A DNA stretch of 64,000 nucleotides from assembly GCF_016107395.1 (NCBI RefSeq), contig NZ_JAAIKO010000014.1, positions 62,001-126,000 on the forward strand, read 5' to 3'. This DNA comes from Streptomyces fildesensis. GTDB lineage: Bacteria; Actinomycetota; Actinomycetes; Streptomycetales; Streptomycetaceae. Position 1 is the first letter of the stretch. The number at the start of each line of letters is the position of its first letter. The notes under the pieces were generated by a model. The model was not told the origin of the DNA. It did no database searches and worked only from the letters and a program-made list of their open reading frames with translations. The translations under genes and the position numbers were made by a program. Of the stretch, positions 39,611 to 48,495 are shown in pieces.

Positions 39611-41182
39611 GTGCGATCAATTGCCCTGTACGGCGTCGCAGGAACCCTGGCGCTGAGCACCCTGGCCATCGCTCCCCCCGGATCGGCGGCGCCGGGACCG
39701 CCGCACGGCGACCGGGTGGCCGAGGCGCGCGGCGCGGCCGTCGCCGCCGAGCGCGCCGCTCTGGCCGGGGTGACGTTCGGCAGGTGCGCCGGCGCGACCC
39801 GGCTGCCCGCCTCGGTCCGGTGCGGCACCGTGTCAGTACCGCTGGACTACGCCCGGCCGGACGGCGAGCGGATCAACCTGGTCATCAGCCGGGTCGCCGC
39901 CACCGGGCCGGCCGGCGAGCGGCAGGGTGCCCTGGTCTACAACCCCGGCGGACCCGGCGGCTCGGGGCTGTACTTCCCGCTGTTCAGCGTCCTGAAGGTC
40001 AAGGAGTACGCCAAGGCCGCCCGCGCCTACGACTTCGTGGGCTTCGACCCGCGCGGGGTCGGCCGGTCCGCGCCCATCTCCTGCGAAGCCCCGGCGGACT
40101 ACGTCAAGGCCCCCACCCGCGACCCACGGCCGACGAGCGAGCGCGACAAGCAGGCCCGGATCGAAGACGCGAAGGCGTACGCCGAAGGCTGCGAGCGGCG
40201 CTCCGGGCATCTGCTGCCGTACCTCACCTCGCTCAACAGCGCCCGCGACCTCGATGTCATCCGCGCCGCGCTCGGCGAACGCAAGCTCAACTTCTACGGC
40301 GCGTCCTACGGCACGTACCTCGGCGCGGTGTACGCGACGCTCTTCCCCCGGCATGTGCGCCGCATGGTCTTCGACAGCGTCGTCGATCCCGACCCGCGCC
40401 AGATCTGGTACCAGGCCAACCTGGAGCAGGACGCCGCCTTCGAGATCCGCTGGGCCGACTGGCGCGACTGGGTGGCCAAGTACGACTCCGCGTACCACCT
40501 GGGCACCGACCGGACGCAGGTGCAGGAGGCCTACGACGCGGTGCGCGCCGAGCTGGCCGTGCGGCCGGCGGGCGGCGTGGTCGGCCCCGGCCAGCTGCAG
40601 GCCGCCTACCTGGGCGCCGGGTACTACGACGACACCTGGCCGGAGCTGGCCGCAGCCCTGTCCGCGTATGTCCACGGCGACCCGAAGCCGCTGATCACCG
40701 AGGCCTCCCCCAACCCCGCCAGGGCCGTCGAGAACGAGAACGGCAACGCGGTCTACACGGCCGTCGAGTGCGCCGACTCGCCCTGGCCGCGCGACTGGTT
40801 CACCTGGGACCGCGACAACACCGCGCTGGCCCGCACCGCCCCCTTCGAGACCTGGGACAACGCCTGGATGAACCTGCCGTGCGCCTTCTGGAAGGGACCG
40901 CACCGGCAGCCCCTGGAGGTGCGCACGTTCGGCCATGAACTGCCGCCGGTGCTCCTCGTCTCCGCCGAGCGCGACGCCGCGACCCCGCACGCGGGCGCCG
41001 TGGAACTCCAGCGCCGGCTGCCCCGTTCCGTGCTCCTCACCGAGCGCCGCTCCGGCTCGCACGGCGTGGCGTACGGCTCCAACACTTGCGTCAACAACCG
41101 CGTCGACGCGTATCTCCTGCGCGGTGAAACGGGAACGGACCGCACGCCGACGTGCGGTCCGCATCCCGAGCCCAAGCCGTAG
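39611..41182 (+). CDS. Secreted alpha/beta hydrolase, tripeptidyl aminopeptidase (S33) type
   Basis: 523 residues with a Sec signal peptide (about 1-30: short basic start, LYGVAGTLALSTLAIAPPGSAA). YNPGGPGGSG is the oxyanion block, Ser in the nucleophile elbow FYGASYGTYLG, Asp in SAERDAATP and His in SGSHGVAYG. The C-terminal TAP-like region is present. Such enzymes cut tripeptides from secreted proteins (SlpD/SlpE/Tap in Streptomyces). It starts at GTG 39611 with GAGAGGA. It converges on hemQ with an 8-bp gap, so its terminator hairpin lies within its own last codons. Confidence 0.94.
   Translation: MRSIALYGVAGTLALSTLAIAPPGSAAPGPPHGDRVAEARGAAVAAERAALAGVTFGRCAGATRLPASVRCGTVSVPLDYARPDGERINLVISRVAATGPAGERQGALVYNPGGPGGSGLYFPLFSVLKVKEYAKAARAYDFVGFDPRGVGRSAPISCEAPADYVKAPTRDPRPTSERDKQARIEDAKAYAEGCERRSGHLLPYLTSLNSARDLDVIRAALGERKLNFYGASYGTYLGAVYATLFPRHVRRMVFDSVVDPDPRQIWYQANLEQDAAFEIRWADWRDWVAKYDSAYHLGTDRTQVQEAYDAVRAELAVRPAGGVVGPGQLQAAYLGAGYYDDTWPELAAALSAYVHGDPKPLITEASPNPARAVENENGNAVYTAVECADSPWPRDWFTWDRDNTALARTAPFETWDNAWMNLPCAFWKGPHRQPLEVRTFGHELPPVLLVSAERDAATPHAGAVELQRRLPRSVLLTERRSGSHGVAYGSNTCVNNRVDAYLLRGETGTDRTPTCGPHPEPKP
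41136..41161. terminator. 11-bp hairpin inside the 3' end of the peptidase gene
   Basis: Arms 41136-41146 and 41151-41161 with a 4-nt loop. The peptidase stop is 19 bp beyond it, and the hemQ stop begins at 41191. It is placed to end transcription from the hemQ side and, less efficiently, from the peptidase side. Confidence 0.6.
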
Positions 41183-41190
41183 CGCCAGCC

Positions 41191-41925
41191 TTACGCCAGG
41201 CCGGCCACCAGCTCGCCGATCTCCTTGCGCCGCCCGGTGTAGAACGGCACCTCCTCGCGTACGTGCATCCGTGCCTCGGATGCGCGGAGGTGCCGCATCA
41301 GGTCGACGATGCGGTGCAGTTCGTCCGCCTCGAAGGCGAGGATCCACTCGTAGTCGCCGAGCGTGAAGGCCGGGACGGTGTTGGCCCGCACGTCCGGGAA
41401 GCCGCGCGCCATCTTGCCGTGGTCGGCGAGCATCCGGCGGCGGTCCTCGTCGGGCAGCAGGTACCAGTCGTAGGAGCGCACGAACGGGTAGACGCTGACG
41501 TACTTGCGCACGGTCTCGTCGGCGATGAACGCCGGGACGTGCGACTTGTTGAACTCCGCGGGGCGGTGCAGCGCCATGTTCGACCAGACCGGGACCATCG
41601 CGCGGCCGAGCCGGGTGCGGCGGAAGAGGTTGTAGGCCTCCTGCAGCGCCTCCGCGGTCTCCGCGTGCCACCAGATCATGAGGTCGGCGTCCGCCCGGAG
41701 CCCCGACACGTCGTAGGTGCCGCGTACCGTGACGTCCTTCGCGGCGAGCTGCGCGAACAGCTCCTCCACCTCGTCGGCGTATCCGGAGCGGTCCTCGGGC
41801 AGCACGTCGCGCAGCCGGAAGACGGACCAGAGGGTGTAGCGGATGATCTCGTTGAGATCCTTCGCCTTCTTGCCGGCGTTCGGAGTCCTGTCCGGGGCGT
41901 CGGGAGCAGCAGTCGAGTCAGTCAT
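41191..41925 (-). CDS. hemQ: Coproheme decarboxylase HemQ (chlorite dismutase-like)
   Basis: 244 residues of the actinobacterial HemQ type: LNEIIRYTLWSVFRL, VRGTYDVSGLRADADLMIWWH, NKSHVPAFI, KYVSVYPFVRSYDWYLLP and the closing REEVPFYTGRRK. SYDWYLLPDEDRRRML contains the Tyr expected to take part in decarboxylation. It turns coproheme into heme b in the Gram-positive coproporphyrin-dependent pathway. ATG 41925 is 4 bp after the hemG stop, so the two genes form one operon and act in the same route. Confidence 0.96.
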   Translation of the reverse strand: MTDSTAAPDAPDRTPNAGKKAKDLNEIIRYTLWSVFRLRDVLPEDRSGYADEVEELFAQLAAKDVTVRGTYDVSGLRADADLMIWWHAETAEALQEAYNLFRRTRLGRAMVPVWSNMALHRPAEFNKSHVPAFIADETVRKYVSVYPFVRSYDWYLLPDEDRRRMLADHGKMARGFPDVRANTVPAFTLGDYEWILAFEADELHRIVDLMRHLRASEARMHVREEVPFYTGRRKEIGELVAGLA

Positions 41926-41929
41926 GCCG

Positions 41930-43372
41930 TCATTCTCCCGTGTCCCGCGCGCCGCCTGTCGCCAGGGTCGTGGCCAGGGAGGTCAGTACCTCGTCGGCCG
42001 CCTTGCGGGCGCTGGCGACACAGGCCGGAATCCCGACCCCGTCGTACACCGCGCCGCAGACCGCGAGCCCCGGCAGCTTCCCGACCTGCTCGCGGATCCT
42101 GGCGACGCGCTCGACATGACCGACCGGGTACTGCGGCAGTCCGCCGTCCCAGCGGGTGACACGGGCCGCGACGGGCGCCGCGGACAGCCCGATGGCCTCG
42201 CCCAGGTCGCGCCGCGACAGGCGGACGAGATCGGTGTCGTCCCAGGCCAGGTCCGCCTCGTCGCCGTGCCGGCCGACGGAGGTGCGCAGCAGGAAGGTGT
42301 CGGGTCCGGCCTCGTTGATCCATCCCCACTTGTGGGAGGAGAAGGTGGACGCCTTGATCGTCTTTCCGTCGACCGGCGGCACCAGGAAGCCGGTGCCCTT
42401 CGGCATCCGCAGCACGTCGCGCCGCCGGAACGCCATGGTGACCAGCGCCATGCTGGCGTACTCCACCGCCGACAGCTCCGCGGCGGCGACGGGTGACTCG
42501 GCCGCCAGCAGCCGGGCGGCGGCCGGGGCGGGCGCGGCGATCAGGACGGCGTCCGCGTCGAGCACCCGGTCGCCGACGGTGACCTGCCAGCCGCCCGCGG
42601 TGCGCCGCAGCTCCCTGGCCGGCGCGCCGGTCTCGATGGTGACGCCGGCGGCCCGGCACGCCTCGGCGACGGCGACCGGCAGCTGACCGACGCCCCCGCG
42701 GATGCCCATGAAGACCGGTCCGTCCGGGGCGGCCTTGGCGGCGCGCCGCTGGACACCGCGCACGGCCTCGATGAGGGAGCGTCCCGACCGGGCCGCCTCG
42801 AAGAGCTGCGGCATGGCCGCGCGCAGCGAGATCTCGTAGGCGTTGCCCGCGTACACCCCGCCGAGCAGCGGCTCCACCAGCCGGTCGACGACCTCGTGGC
42901 CGAGCCGCGCGGCGACGTACTCACCCACGGCGACGTCCTCGCCGATCTTCGTCCGGGGCAGTACGTGGTCCAGCGGCAGCCTGGCCAGGCCCGCGGGTGA
43001 CAGCAGGCCGGAGGCCGCGAGAGGGCCCAGATCGCCGGGGACTCCCATGACGTGCCCCTGGGGCAGCGCCCGCAGCCGGCCCCGGGTCCACACGGCGGCA
43101 CCCGACACCGCGGGCGGCTCCAGCCGGTCGCCGAGCCCCACCTCGCGGGCCAGCGCGACCGCTTCCGGCCGGCGCGCGAGCATCGACTCGGCGCCCAGGT
43201 CCACGGGCACGCCGGCGATCTCGTCCGCGTACAGCTTTCCGCCGAGCCGGGCCGATCCCTCCAGCACCGTCACCCGCGCGCCGCCTCCGGCCAGGAAGTG
43301 GGCGGCGGCGAGTCCGGAGACGCCGCCGCCGACGACGATCACATGCCCTGTTCCGCGGTGTGTGTCGGTCAT
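41930..43372 (-). CDS. hemG: Coproporphyrinogen/protoporphyrinogen III oxidase
   Basis: 480 residues of the HemY/CgoX flavoprotein family: FAD dinucleotide motif VVGGGVSGLAAAHFLAGGGARVTVLE, GGKLYADEIAGVPVDLGAESML, and the C-terminal LPGLAVCGAVYDGVGIPACVASARKAAD. With HemQ next to it, the likely substrate is coproporphyrinogen III rather than protoporphyrinogen. GGAGG precedes ATG 43372. It is divergent from the DUF4349 gene with 150 bp between. Some databases call this gene cgoX or hemY. Confidence 0.95.
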   Translation of the reverse strand: MTDTHRGTGHVIVVGGGVSGLAAAHFLAGGGARVTVLEGSARLGGKLYADEIAGVPVDLGAESMLARRPEAVALAREVGLGDRLEPPAVSGAAVWTRGRLRALPQGHVMGVPGDLGPLAASGLLSPAGLARLPLDHVLPRTKIGEDVAVGEYVAARLGHEVVDRLVEPLLGGVYAGNAYEISLRAAMPQLFEAARSGRSLIEAVRGVQRRAAKAAPDGPVFMGIRGGVGQLPVAVAEACRAAGVTIETGAPARELRRTAGGWQVTVGDRVLDADAVLIAAPAPAAARLLAAESPVAAAELSAVEYASMALVTMAFRRRDVLRMPKGTGFLVPPVDGKTIKASTFSSHKWGWINEAGPDTFLLRTSVGRHGDEADLAWDDTDLVRLSRRDLGEAIGLSAAPVAARVTRWDGGLPQYPVGHVERVARIREQVGKLPGLAVCGAVYDGVGIPACVASARKAADEVLTSLATTLATGGARDTGE

Positions 43373-43522
43373 GCCTCCACTGTCCCAGATTCCCGAACGA
43401 GCTCTAAACGTGACCGCTTCGGAACCGGGGATCCGAAACCCCGGCCGCCCTCTCCACGTCGTATCGCCAACACCGGTTCCATCACCGGTTTCCTGCCGGT
43501 GAACGATCTCTGGGGGAGTTCG

Positions 43523-44491
43523 ATGCGCCAGCCGACCACCATCCGCCGCAGACCTTTCGCGGCCCTCGCCGCCGCCGCGCTGACAGCCACGCTCACCGTC
43601 TCGGGGTGCGGTGCCGCAGGCTCGTCGGCGAAGGACGACAGCGCGGACAAGGCCGCCTCGGCCCCGCACCAGGCGGACGCGAAGGGTGCGGTGGACGCGC
43701 CGTCCGCGGCTCCGGGCACCGCGAAGGGCGCCACCACCAAGACCCCCGTGCCGTCCCAGAACTACGTGGTGCGCACCGCGACGCTCAGCGTCGAGGCGAA
43801 GGACAGCGTCGCCGCCGCCCTCGCGTCGGCACGGACCACGGTCACCGGCGCGGGCGGCTACGTGGGCGACGAGAACACCAGCCGCGACAGCCAGGGCCTG
43901 GAGCACTCCACCATCACCCTGCGGGTGCCGCCGGACTCCTACGACAAGGTGCTGAACGATCTCGCCGGCCTCGGCAGGCTGATCGAACGCAAGGTCAGCA
44001 CCGAGGACGTCACCAGCCAGGTGGTGGATGTGGAGAGCCGCATCCGCTCGCAGCAGGCGAGCCTCGCGCGGGTGCGGGAGCTGATGAGCCGGACCACGCA
44101 GCTCAGCGACGTGGTCACTCTTGAGGGTGAACTCAGCACCAGGGAAGCCAATTTGGAAGCGTTGCAGGCCCAGCAGGCGTCGTTGAAGGAGCGGACGAAC
44201 CTGGCGACCGTCACGCTGGTGCTGTCCGAGCCGGAACACCCCGCCTCCGCGCCGCCGCCGAAGAAGGACGACGGTTTCTGGGAGTCGGTCGGGAACGCGC
44301 TGGGCACCGGCTGGCACGCCTTCTACGTGACGCTGCGCGGGATCCTGATCGTGCTCTCGGTGGCGCTGCCGTTCGCCGCTCTGGGCCTCGCCGGCTGGTT
44401 CGTCTTCGTCGTCGTCCGCCGCAGGCTCGCCCCGCCGGCCGTGGTGCCGGACGGGGAGAACGTGACGGCGGAGGCCGTGACCGAGGAGTAG
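43523..44491 (+). CDS. DUF4349 lipoprotein-like membrane protein
   Basis: 322 residues. A signal sequence with lipobox VSGCGAAG (Cys about residue 29) is followed by a low-complexity Ala/Lys/Asp linker and the DUF4349 domain (VVRTATLSVEAKDSVAAAL, GYVGDENTS, STITLRVPPDSYDKVLNDLAGLGRL). A coiled-coil follows (about 170-235; SRIRSQQASLARVRELM, REANLEALQAQQASLKE) and a C-terminal helix at about 270-300 with a short cytoplasmic tail. It probably spans from the outer face of the membrane. Function is unknown. ATG 43523 has GGGGGAG upstream. Confidence 0.88.
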   Translation: MRQPTTIRRRPFAALAAAALTATLTVSGCGAAGSSAKDDSADKAASAPHQADAKGAVDAPSAAPGTAKGATTKTPVPSQNYVVRTATLSVEAKDSVAAALASARTTVTGAGGYVGDENTSRDSQGLEHSTITLRVPPDSYDKVLNDLAGLGRLIERKVSTEDVTSQVVDVESRIRSQQASLARVRELMSRTTQLSDVVTLEGELSTREANLEALQAQQASLKERTNLATVTLVLSEPEHPASAPPPKKDDGFWESVGNALGTGWHAFYVTLRGILIVLSVALPFAALGLAGWFVFVVVRRRLAPPAVVPDGENVTAEAVTEE

Positions 44492-44500
44492 AGAGCCCCG

Positions 44501-45544
44501 TCAGACCTCGGTGGTGCGGTGCACGAAGTCCACGAGGCGGGTGAGCGCGTCGGGGTCGGTGCTGGGCAGGACGCCATGGCCGAGGTTGAAGATGTGGCCG
44601 GGCAGATCGGTCGCCGAGTAGAGCACCTCGCGGGTCTTCGTCTCGACGGCGGACGTCGGGGCGAAGAGCACCGCCGGGTCGAGGTTCCCCTGGAGCGCCT
44701 TGTGGGGGCCGACCCGGCGGGCCGCCTCGTTGAGCGGAACGCGCCAGTCGACCCCGACGACGTCCGCGCCGGCCTCGCCCATCAGCCCGAGCAGTTCGCC
44801 GGTGCCGACACCGAAGTGGATCCGCGGTACGCCGTAGCCGGCGACGGCCTCGAAGACCTTCACCGAGGACGGCATGACATAGCGCCGGTAGTCCTCGGGC
44901 GAGAGCGCGCCGACCCAGGAGTCGAAGAGCTGGACGGCGCTGGCGCCGGCCTCGATCTGCACCTTGAGGAAGGCGGCGGTGATGTCGGCGAGCCGGTCCA
45001 GCAGATCGGCCCACAGTTCGGGGTCGCCGTACATGAGCGCCTTGGTGCGCTCGTGGTTGCGGGACGGGCCGCCCTCGACGAGGTAGCTGGCGAGGGTGAA
45101 GGGCGCGCCCGCGAAGCCGATGAGCGGGGTCTCGCCCAGCTCTCCGGTGAGCATCCCGATGGCCTCGGTCACGTACTTCACGTCGTCCGGCTCGAGCGCG
45201 CGCAGCCGGCCGAGGTCGGCGCGGGTACGGATCGGCTGCTCGACGACCGGACCGACGCCGGGCTTGATGTCGAGATCGAGGCCGATGGCCTTGAGGGGGA
45301 CGACGATGTCGCTGAAGTAGATGGCCGCGTCGACCTTGTGGCGGCGCACCGGCTGGAGCGTGATCTCGGTGACCATGTCGGGCCGCATGCAGGACTCCAG
45401 CATGGCGGTGCCCTCACGGAGCTTGAGGTACTCGGGCAGCGATCGGCCGGCCTGCCGCATGAACCACACCGGGGTGTGCGGCACGGACTGACGCCGACAG
45501 GCGCGGATGAACGGGGAAGCAGCGGTCTGCTGGTGCGCACTCAC
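44501..45544 (-). CDS. hemE: Uroporphyrinogen III decarboxylase
   Basis: 347 residues with the HemE signatures: PVWFMRQAGRSLPEYLKLRE, the second block IGFAGAPFTLASYLVEGG, LFDSWVGALSP and PLNEAARRVGPHKALQGNLDP. It makes coproporphyrinogen III, the substrate of the HemG-type oxidase just to its left on the same strand. GTG 45544 has an AAGATT box 6 nt upstream and no ribosome site, so the mRNA is probably leaderless. It converges with DUF4349 with a 9-bp gap and is divergent from DUF3000. Confidence 0.96.
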   Translation of the reverse strand: MSAHQQTAASPFIRACRRQSVPHTPVWFMRQAGRSLPEYLKLREGTAMLESCMRPDMVTEITLQPVRRHKVDAAIYFSDIVVPLKAIGLDLDIKPGVGPVVEQPIRTRADLGRLRALEPDDVKYVTEAIGMLTGELGETPLIGFAGAPFTLASYLVEGGPSRNHERTKALMYGDPELWADLLDRLADITAAFLKVQIEAGASAVQLFDSWVGALSPEDYRRYVMPSSVKVFEAVAGYGVPRIHFGVGTGELLGLMGEAGADVVGVDWRVPLNEAARRVGPHKALQGNLDPAVLFAPTSAVETKTREVLYSATDLPGHIFNLGHGVLPSTDPDALTRLVDFVHRTTEV

Positions 45545-45621
45545 GCGTTGAATCTTCGCACGCGCCGGGATGCGACCCACGCGCCCGGGTGTTGCTCCAC
45601 CCGTGGAGGCCGTGGGCGGCC

Positions 45622-45627
45622 TAGTCT
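45622..45627 (+). promoter_or_regulatory. -10 box TAGTCT of a leaderless promoter for DUF3000
   Basis: TAGTCT is followed by 7 nt and then ATG 45635, placing the transcription start on the start codon. No Shine-Dalgarno sequence is present. It shares a 90-bp divergent region with hemE. Confidence 0.55.
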
Positions 45628-45634
45628 TCCGGGC

Positions 45635-46261
45635 ATGGCAGCGGTTCACGGGCACCTTGCGGACGGGGACGGCGCACCACTCCCCTTCCAGCGCGCGGTA
45701 GACGCGTTGAGTTCCGCGCGGGTACAGCCCGAAGTGGAGATCGATACGACAGCTCCGCCCAAGCGTCTCGCGTCGTACGCGTACGCGCTGGAGGCCGCGG
45801 TCGTGGTGGACGGCGAGGAGCTGGCCGACGGCCGGCTCATCCTGCTCCACGAACCGGACGGCCATGAGGCCTGGAACGGTACGTTCCGGCTGGTCACGCT
45901 GGTGCGCGCCGATCTGGAGCCGGAGATGGCGGTGGACCCGCTGCTGCCCGAGGTGAGCTGGTCGTGGCTGACCGGCGCCCTGGAGGCGCGCGGCGCGGAG
46001 TACACCGAACCGAGCGGCACGGTCTCGCGCAGTTCCTCGCACTACTTCGGCGGGATCGCGGAGCGGCCCGACGCGACGGCGATCGAGATCCGGGCGTCCT
46101 GGACACCGACCGAGGGCCCGGACGGGATCCCCGCCGTCGTGGACCACCTGGCGGCCTGGTGCGATCTGCTCTGCGCGTGCGCGGGGCTGCCGCCCACCGA
46201 GGGCCATGAGTCGCAGGACCTGCCCGGCGGCGTCGTGCCGATGCCCAAGCGGCGCGGCTGA
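45635..46261 (+). CDS. DUF3000 protein
   Basis: 208 residues, soluble. It begins MAAVHGHLADGDGAPLPFQRAVDAL and has the conserved actinobacterial DUF3000 blocks RLASYAYALEAAVVVDG, LPEVSWSWLTGALEARG and WTPTEGPDGIPAVVDHLAAWCDLLCACAGL. No function is known. Position next to hemE and a leaderless promoter are typical of Streptomyces. Confidence 0.92.
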   Translation: MAAVHGHLADGDGAPLPFQRAVDALSSARVQPEVEIDTTAPPKRLASYAYALEAAVVVDGEELADGRLILLHEPDGHEAWNGTFRLVTLVRADLEPEMAVDPLLPEVSWSWLTGALEARGAEYTEPSGTVSRSSSHYFGGIAERPDATAIEIRASWTPTEGPDGIPAVVDHLAAWCDLLCACAGLPPTEGHESQDLPGGVVPMPKRRG

Positions 46262-46341
46262 CTGCCCGTCCGGTATCCACGTACTTCCGCCCGTTTTCCC
46301 GGTATTCCGGCGCGGTTCCGCCGCGCACCCACCCGCCGCTC

Positions 46342-46394
46342 AACATGATCTTGTTCGAGTGAGCGTCCGATTTGCCGGAATTGTTACTCAACAA
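46342..46394. promoter_or_regulatory. Two AT-rich palindromes upstream of the response regulator
   Basis: AACATGATCTTGTT at 46342-46355 is a palindrome with one mismatched pair. TTGTTACTCAACAA at 46381-46394 has perfect 5-bp arms. Both carry a TTGTT element, and the patch is clearly poorer in GC than the flanks. They lie 126 and 87 bp before the start at 46481 and are candidate operators. The rest of the 219-bp gap shows no gene. Confidence 0.45.
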
Positions 46395-46480
46395 ATCGTG
46401 ATCATTCCCTAAAGGCCGGGGCAATTGCTGCCGAAGGAGACTGTGACCCTCTCAGTCCCCCCTTCGCCACAGGAGGCCCG

Positions 46481-47146
46481 GTGTCAGTTCTTCTCGAGCA
46501 GCCCACGAGCCTGGTCGCCTACCGTCCGAACAAGCCGACGGCCATGGTCGTCGTCGCCGACCCCCGCGTCCGATCCACCGTCACCCGGCACCTGTGGGCG
46601 CTCGGTGTGCGCGATGTGATCGAAGCCTCGTCGATCGCCGAGGCCCGGCCCCGGGTCAGCAGCCCCCGCGACATCTGCGTAGCCGATGTCCACCTCCCCG
46701 ACGGTTCCGGCCTGACCCTTCTCGCCGAGACCCGCGCGGCCGGCTGGCCGAACGGCCTCGCGCTCTCCGCCGCCGATGACATCGGCGCCGTCCGCAACGC
46801 ACTCGCGGGCGGCGTCAAGGGATACGTCGTCACCGGTACCCGCAACAACCTCGGCGGCATGCCGGGCCGTCCCGGCGCCGCGCCGGTCGGTTCGGCGGGC
46901 GCCCGTATGCAGCGCCGCCCGCCCGGCACGCCCGGCCACCCCGGTGGCTACCGCGAGCTCTCCGGCCGCGAGGTCGAGGTGCTGCGACTGGTCGCCGAAG
47001 GCCAGTCGAACAAGGCGATCGGCGTCTCGATGGGCCTGTCCGCGCTCACCGTGAAGAGCCACCTGGCCCGTATCGCCCGCAAGCTCGGCACCGGCGACCG
47101 GGCCGGAATGGTCGCTGTCGCCCTGCGTACGGGCATCATCCACTAG
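46481..47146 (+). CDS. LuxR-family response regulator with unusual receiver
   Basis: 221 residues. The receiver keeps the phospho-acceptor Asp (CVADVHLPDGSG) and the Lys loop (GVKGYVVTG), but the first strand ends VVVADPRVR, so the acidic pair that binds Mg is reduced to one Asp followed by Pro. Gly/Pro-rich linker (about 130-155), then a full LuxR helix-turn-helix ELSGREVEVLRLVAEGQSNKAIGVSMGLSALTVKSHLARI. No kinase gene is adjacent, so it is an orphan and may work without phosphorylation. It starts at GTG 46481. Confidence 0.88.
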   Translation: MSVLLEQPTSLVAYRPNKPTAMVVVADPRVRSTVTRHLWALGVRDVIEASSIAEARPRVSSPRDICVADVHLPDGSGLTLLAETRAAGWPNGLALSAADDIGAVRNALAGGVKGYVVTGTRNNLGGMPGRPGAAPVGSAGARMQRRPPGTPGHPGGYRELSGREVEVLRLVAEGQSNKAIGVSMGLSALTVKSHLARIARKLGTGDRAGMVAVALRTGIIH

Positions 47147-47173
47147 CCCTCCCACACCCCCGCATGACCACTG

Positions 47174-47205
47174 CGCCCGTCGACGGAACGTTCCGTCGAC
47201 GGGCG
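47174..47205. terminator. 32-bp perfect palindrome after the response regulator
   Basis: A continuous palindrome centred on AACGTT (47174-47205) lies 28 bp after the stop and 15 bp before the next gene's -10 box. As RNA it would form a stem of about 14 pairs. It could also act as a DNA site. Confidence 0.7.
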
Positions 47206-47220
47206 TTCGCGATACACGGA

Positions 47221-47226
47221 TACCCT
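47221..47226 (+). promoter_or_regulatory. -10 box TACCCT of a leaderless promoter for the RNase D-like gene
   Basis: TACCCT is followed by 6 nt and GTG 47233. There is no ribosome site, and the upstream palindrome separates it from the preceding gene. Confidence 0.5.
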
Positions 47227-47232
47227 TAGGGG

Positions 47233-48495
47233 GTGACCGACGCCCGAGAGACCGCAACAGAGGCTGCCCCGGCGCCGGTCCCGCTGCTGGACCCGCGCGA
47301 GGGAATCCCGCCGGTGACCGCCAGCCCGGAGGCCCTCGCAGACATCGTCGCGGCATTCGCCGCGGGCTCCGGTCCGGTCGCCGTGGATGCCGAGCGCGCG
47401 TCCGGATACCGCTACGGACAGCGGGCCTATCTGGTCCAGCTGCGCCGTACGGGAGCCGGGACCGCGCTGATCGACCCGGTCGGCTGCCCCGACCTGTCCA
47501 CCTTGGGCGCTGCCCTCACCGACACCGAATGGGTGCTGCACGCCGCCACCCAGGACCTTCCGTGTCTCGACGAGATCGGTATGCGGCCCAAGAGCCTGTT
47601 CGACACCGAGCTGGCCGGCCGGCTCGCGGGCTTCCCCCGGGTCGGACTCGGCGCCATGGTCGAGAACGTCCTGGGGTTCGCCCTGGAGAAGGGCCACTCG
47701 GCCGTCGACTGGTCGACCCGCCCGCTCCCCGAGCCCTGGCTGCGGTACGCCGCGCTCGATGTCGAGCTGCTGGTCGACCTGCGGGACGCGCTCGAGGAGG
47801 AACTGCGCGAACAGGGCAAGCTGGACTGGGCGCTGCAGGAGTTCTCCGCCATCGCCACCGCTCCGCCGCCCTCGCCCCGGGTCGACCCGTGGCGGCGTAC
47901 GTCGGGCATGCACAAGGTCCGCCGCCGCCGGCAGATCGGCGTGGTGCGCGAGCTGTGGCAGGCCCGCGACCAGGCCGCCCAGGAGCGGGACATCTCGCCG
48001 GGCCGCATCCTCACCGACGCCGCGATCGTCACGGCCGCCCTGGAGGGCCCGCCGAACGTGACGGTGCTCGCGACACTGCCCGGTTTCGGGCACCGGATGG
48101 GCCGCCGCCAGCTCGACCAGTGGCAGGCCGCGATCGACCGGGCCCGCGCCCTGCCGGAGCGGGAGCTGCCGCAGCCGGGACCGGCCTACGTCGGTCCCCC
48201 GCCGCCGCGCGCCTGGGCGGACAAGGACCCGGTGGCGGCTGCCCGGCTGTCCGCCGCGCGGGCCGCGGTGGGCAAGCTCGCCGAGGAGCTGAACCTGCCG
48301 CAGGAGAACCTGATCACCCCGGACACCGTGCGCCGGCTGTGCTGGGACCCGCCGGCCGAGGCCACCACCGAGGAGGTCGCGGCGGTACTGACCGGCTACG
48401 GAGCGCGCGCCTGGCAGGTCGGGCTGACCGCGCCGATCCTCACGGCGGCCCTCGCCGCCCAGCCCCCGGCGGCTCCGGAGGCCCCTGCGCCGTAG
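47233..48495 (+). CDS. RNase D-like 3'-5' exonuclease with HRDC domain
   Basis: 420 residues. The DEDDy nuclease motifs are VAVDAERASGYRYGQRAYLVQL (Asp, Glu), LHAATQDLPCLDEIG (Asp) and YAALDVELLVDLRD (Tyr, Asp). It continues into an HRDC domain (RRRRQIGVVRELWQARDQAAQERDISPGRIL) and a second helical repeat. RNase D trims tRNA and other structured RNA 3' ends in E. coli. The mRNA is probably leaderless. It is transcribed on its own and ends before the fad operon. Confidence 0.93.
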   Translation: MTDARETATEAAPAPVPLLDPREGIPPVTASPEALADIVAAFAAGSGPVAVDAERASGYRYGQRAYLVQLRRTGAGTALIDPVGCPDLSTLGAALTDTEWVLHAATQDLPCLDEIGMRPKSLFDTELAGRLAGFPRVGLGAMVENVLGFALEKGHSAVDWSTRPLPEPWLRYAALDVELLVDLRDALEEELREQGKLDWALQEFSAIATAPPPSPRVDPWRRTSGMHKVRRRRQIGVVRELWQARDQAAQERDISPGRILTDAAIVTAALEGPPNVTVLATLPGFGHRMGRRQLDQWQAAIDRARALPERELPQPGPAYVGPPPPRAWADKDPVAAARLSAARAAVGKLAEELNLPQENLITPDTVRRLCWDPPAEATTEEVAAVLTGYGARAWQVGLTAPILTAALAAQPPAAPEAPAP

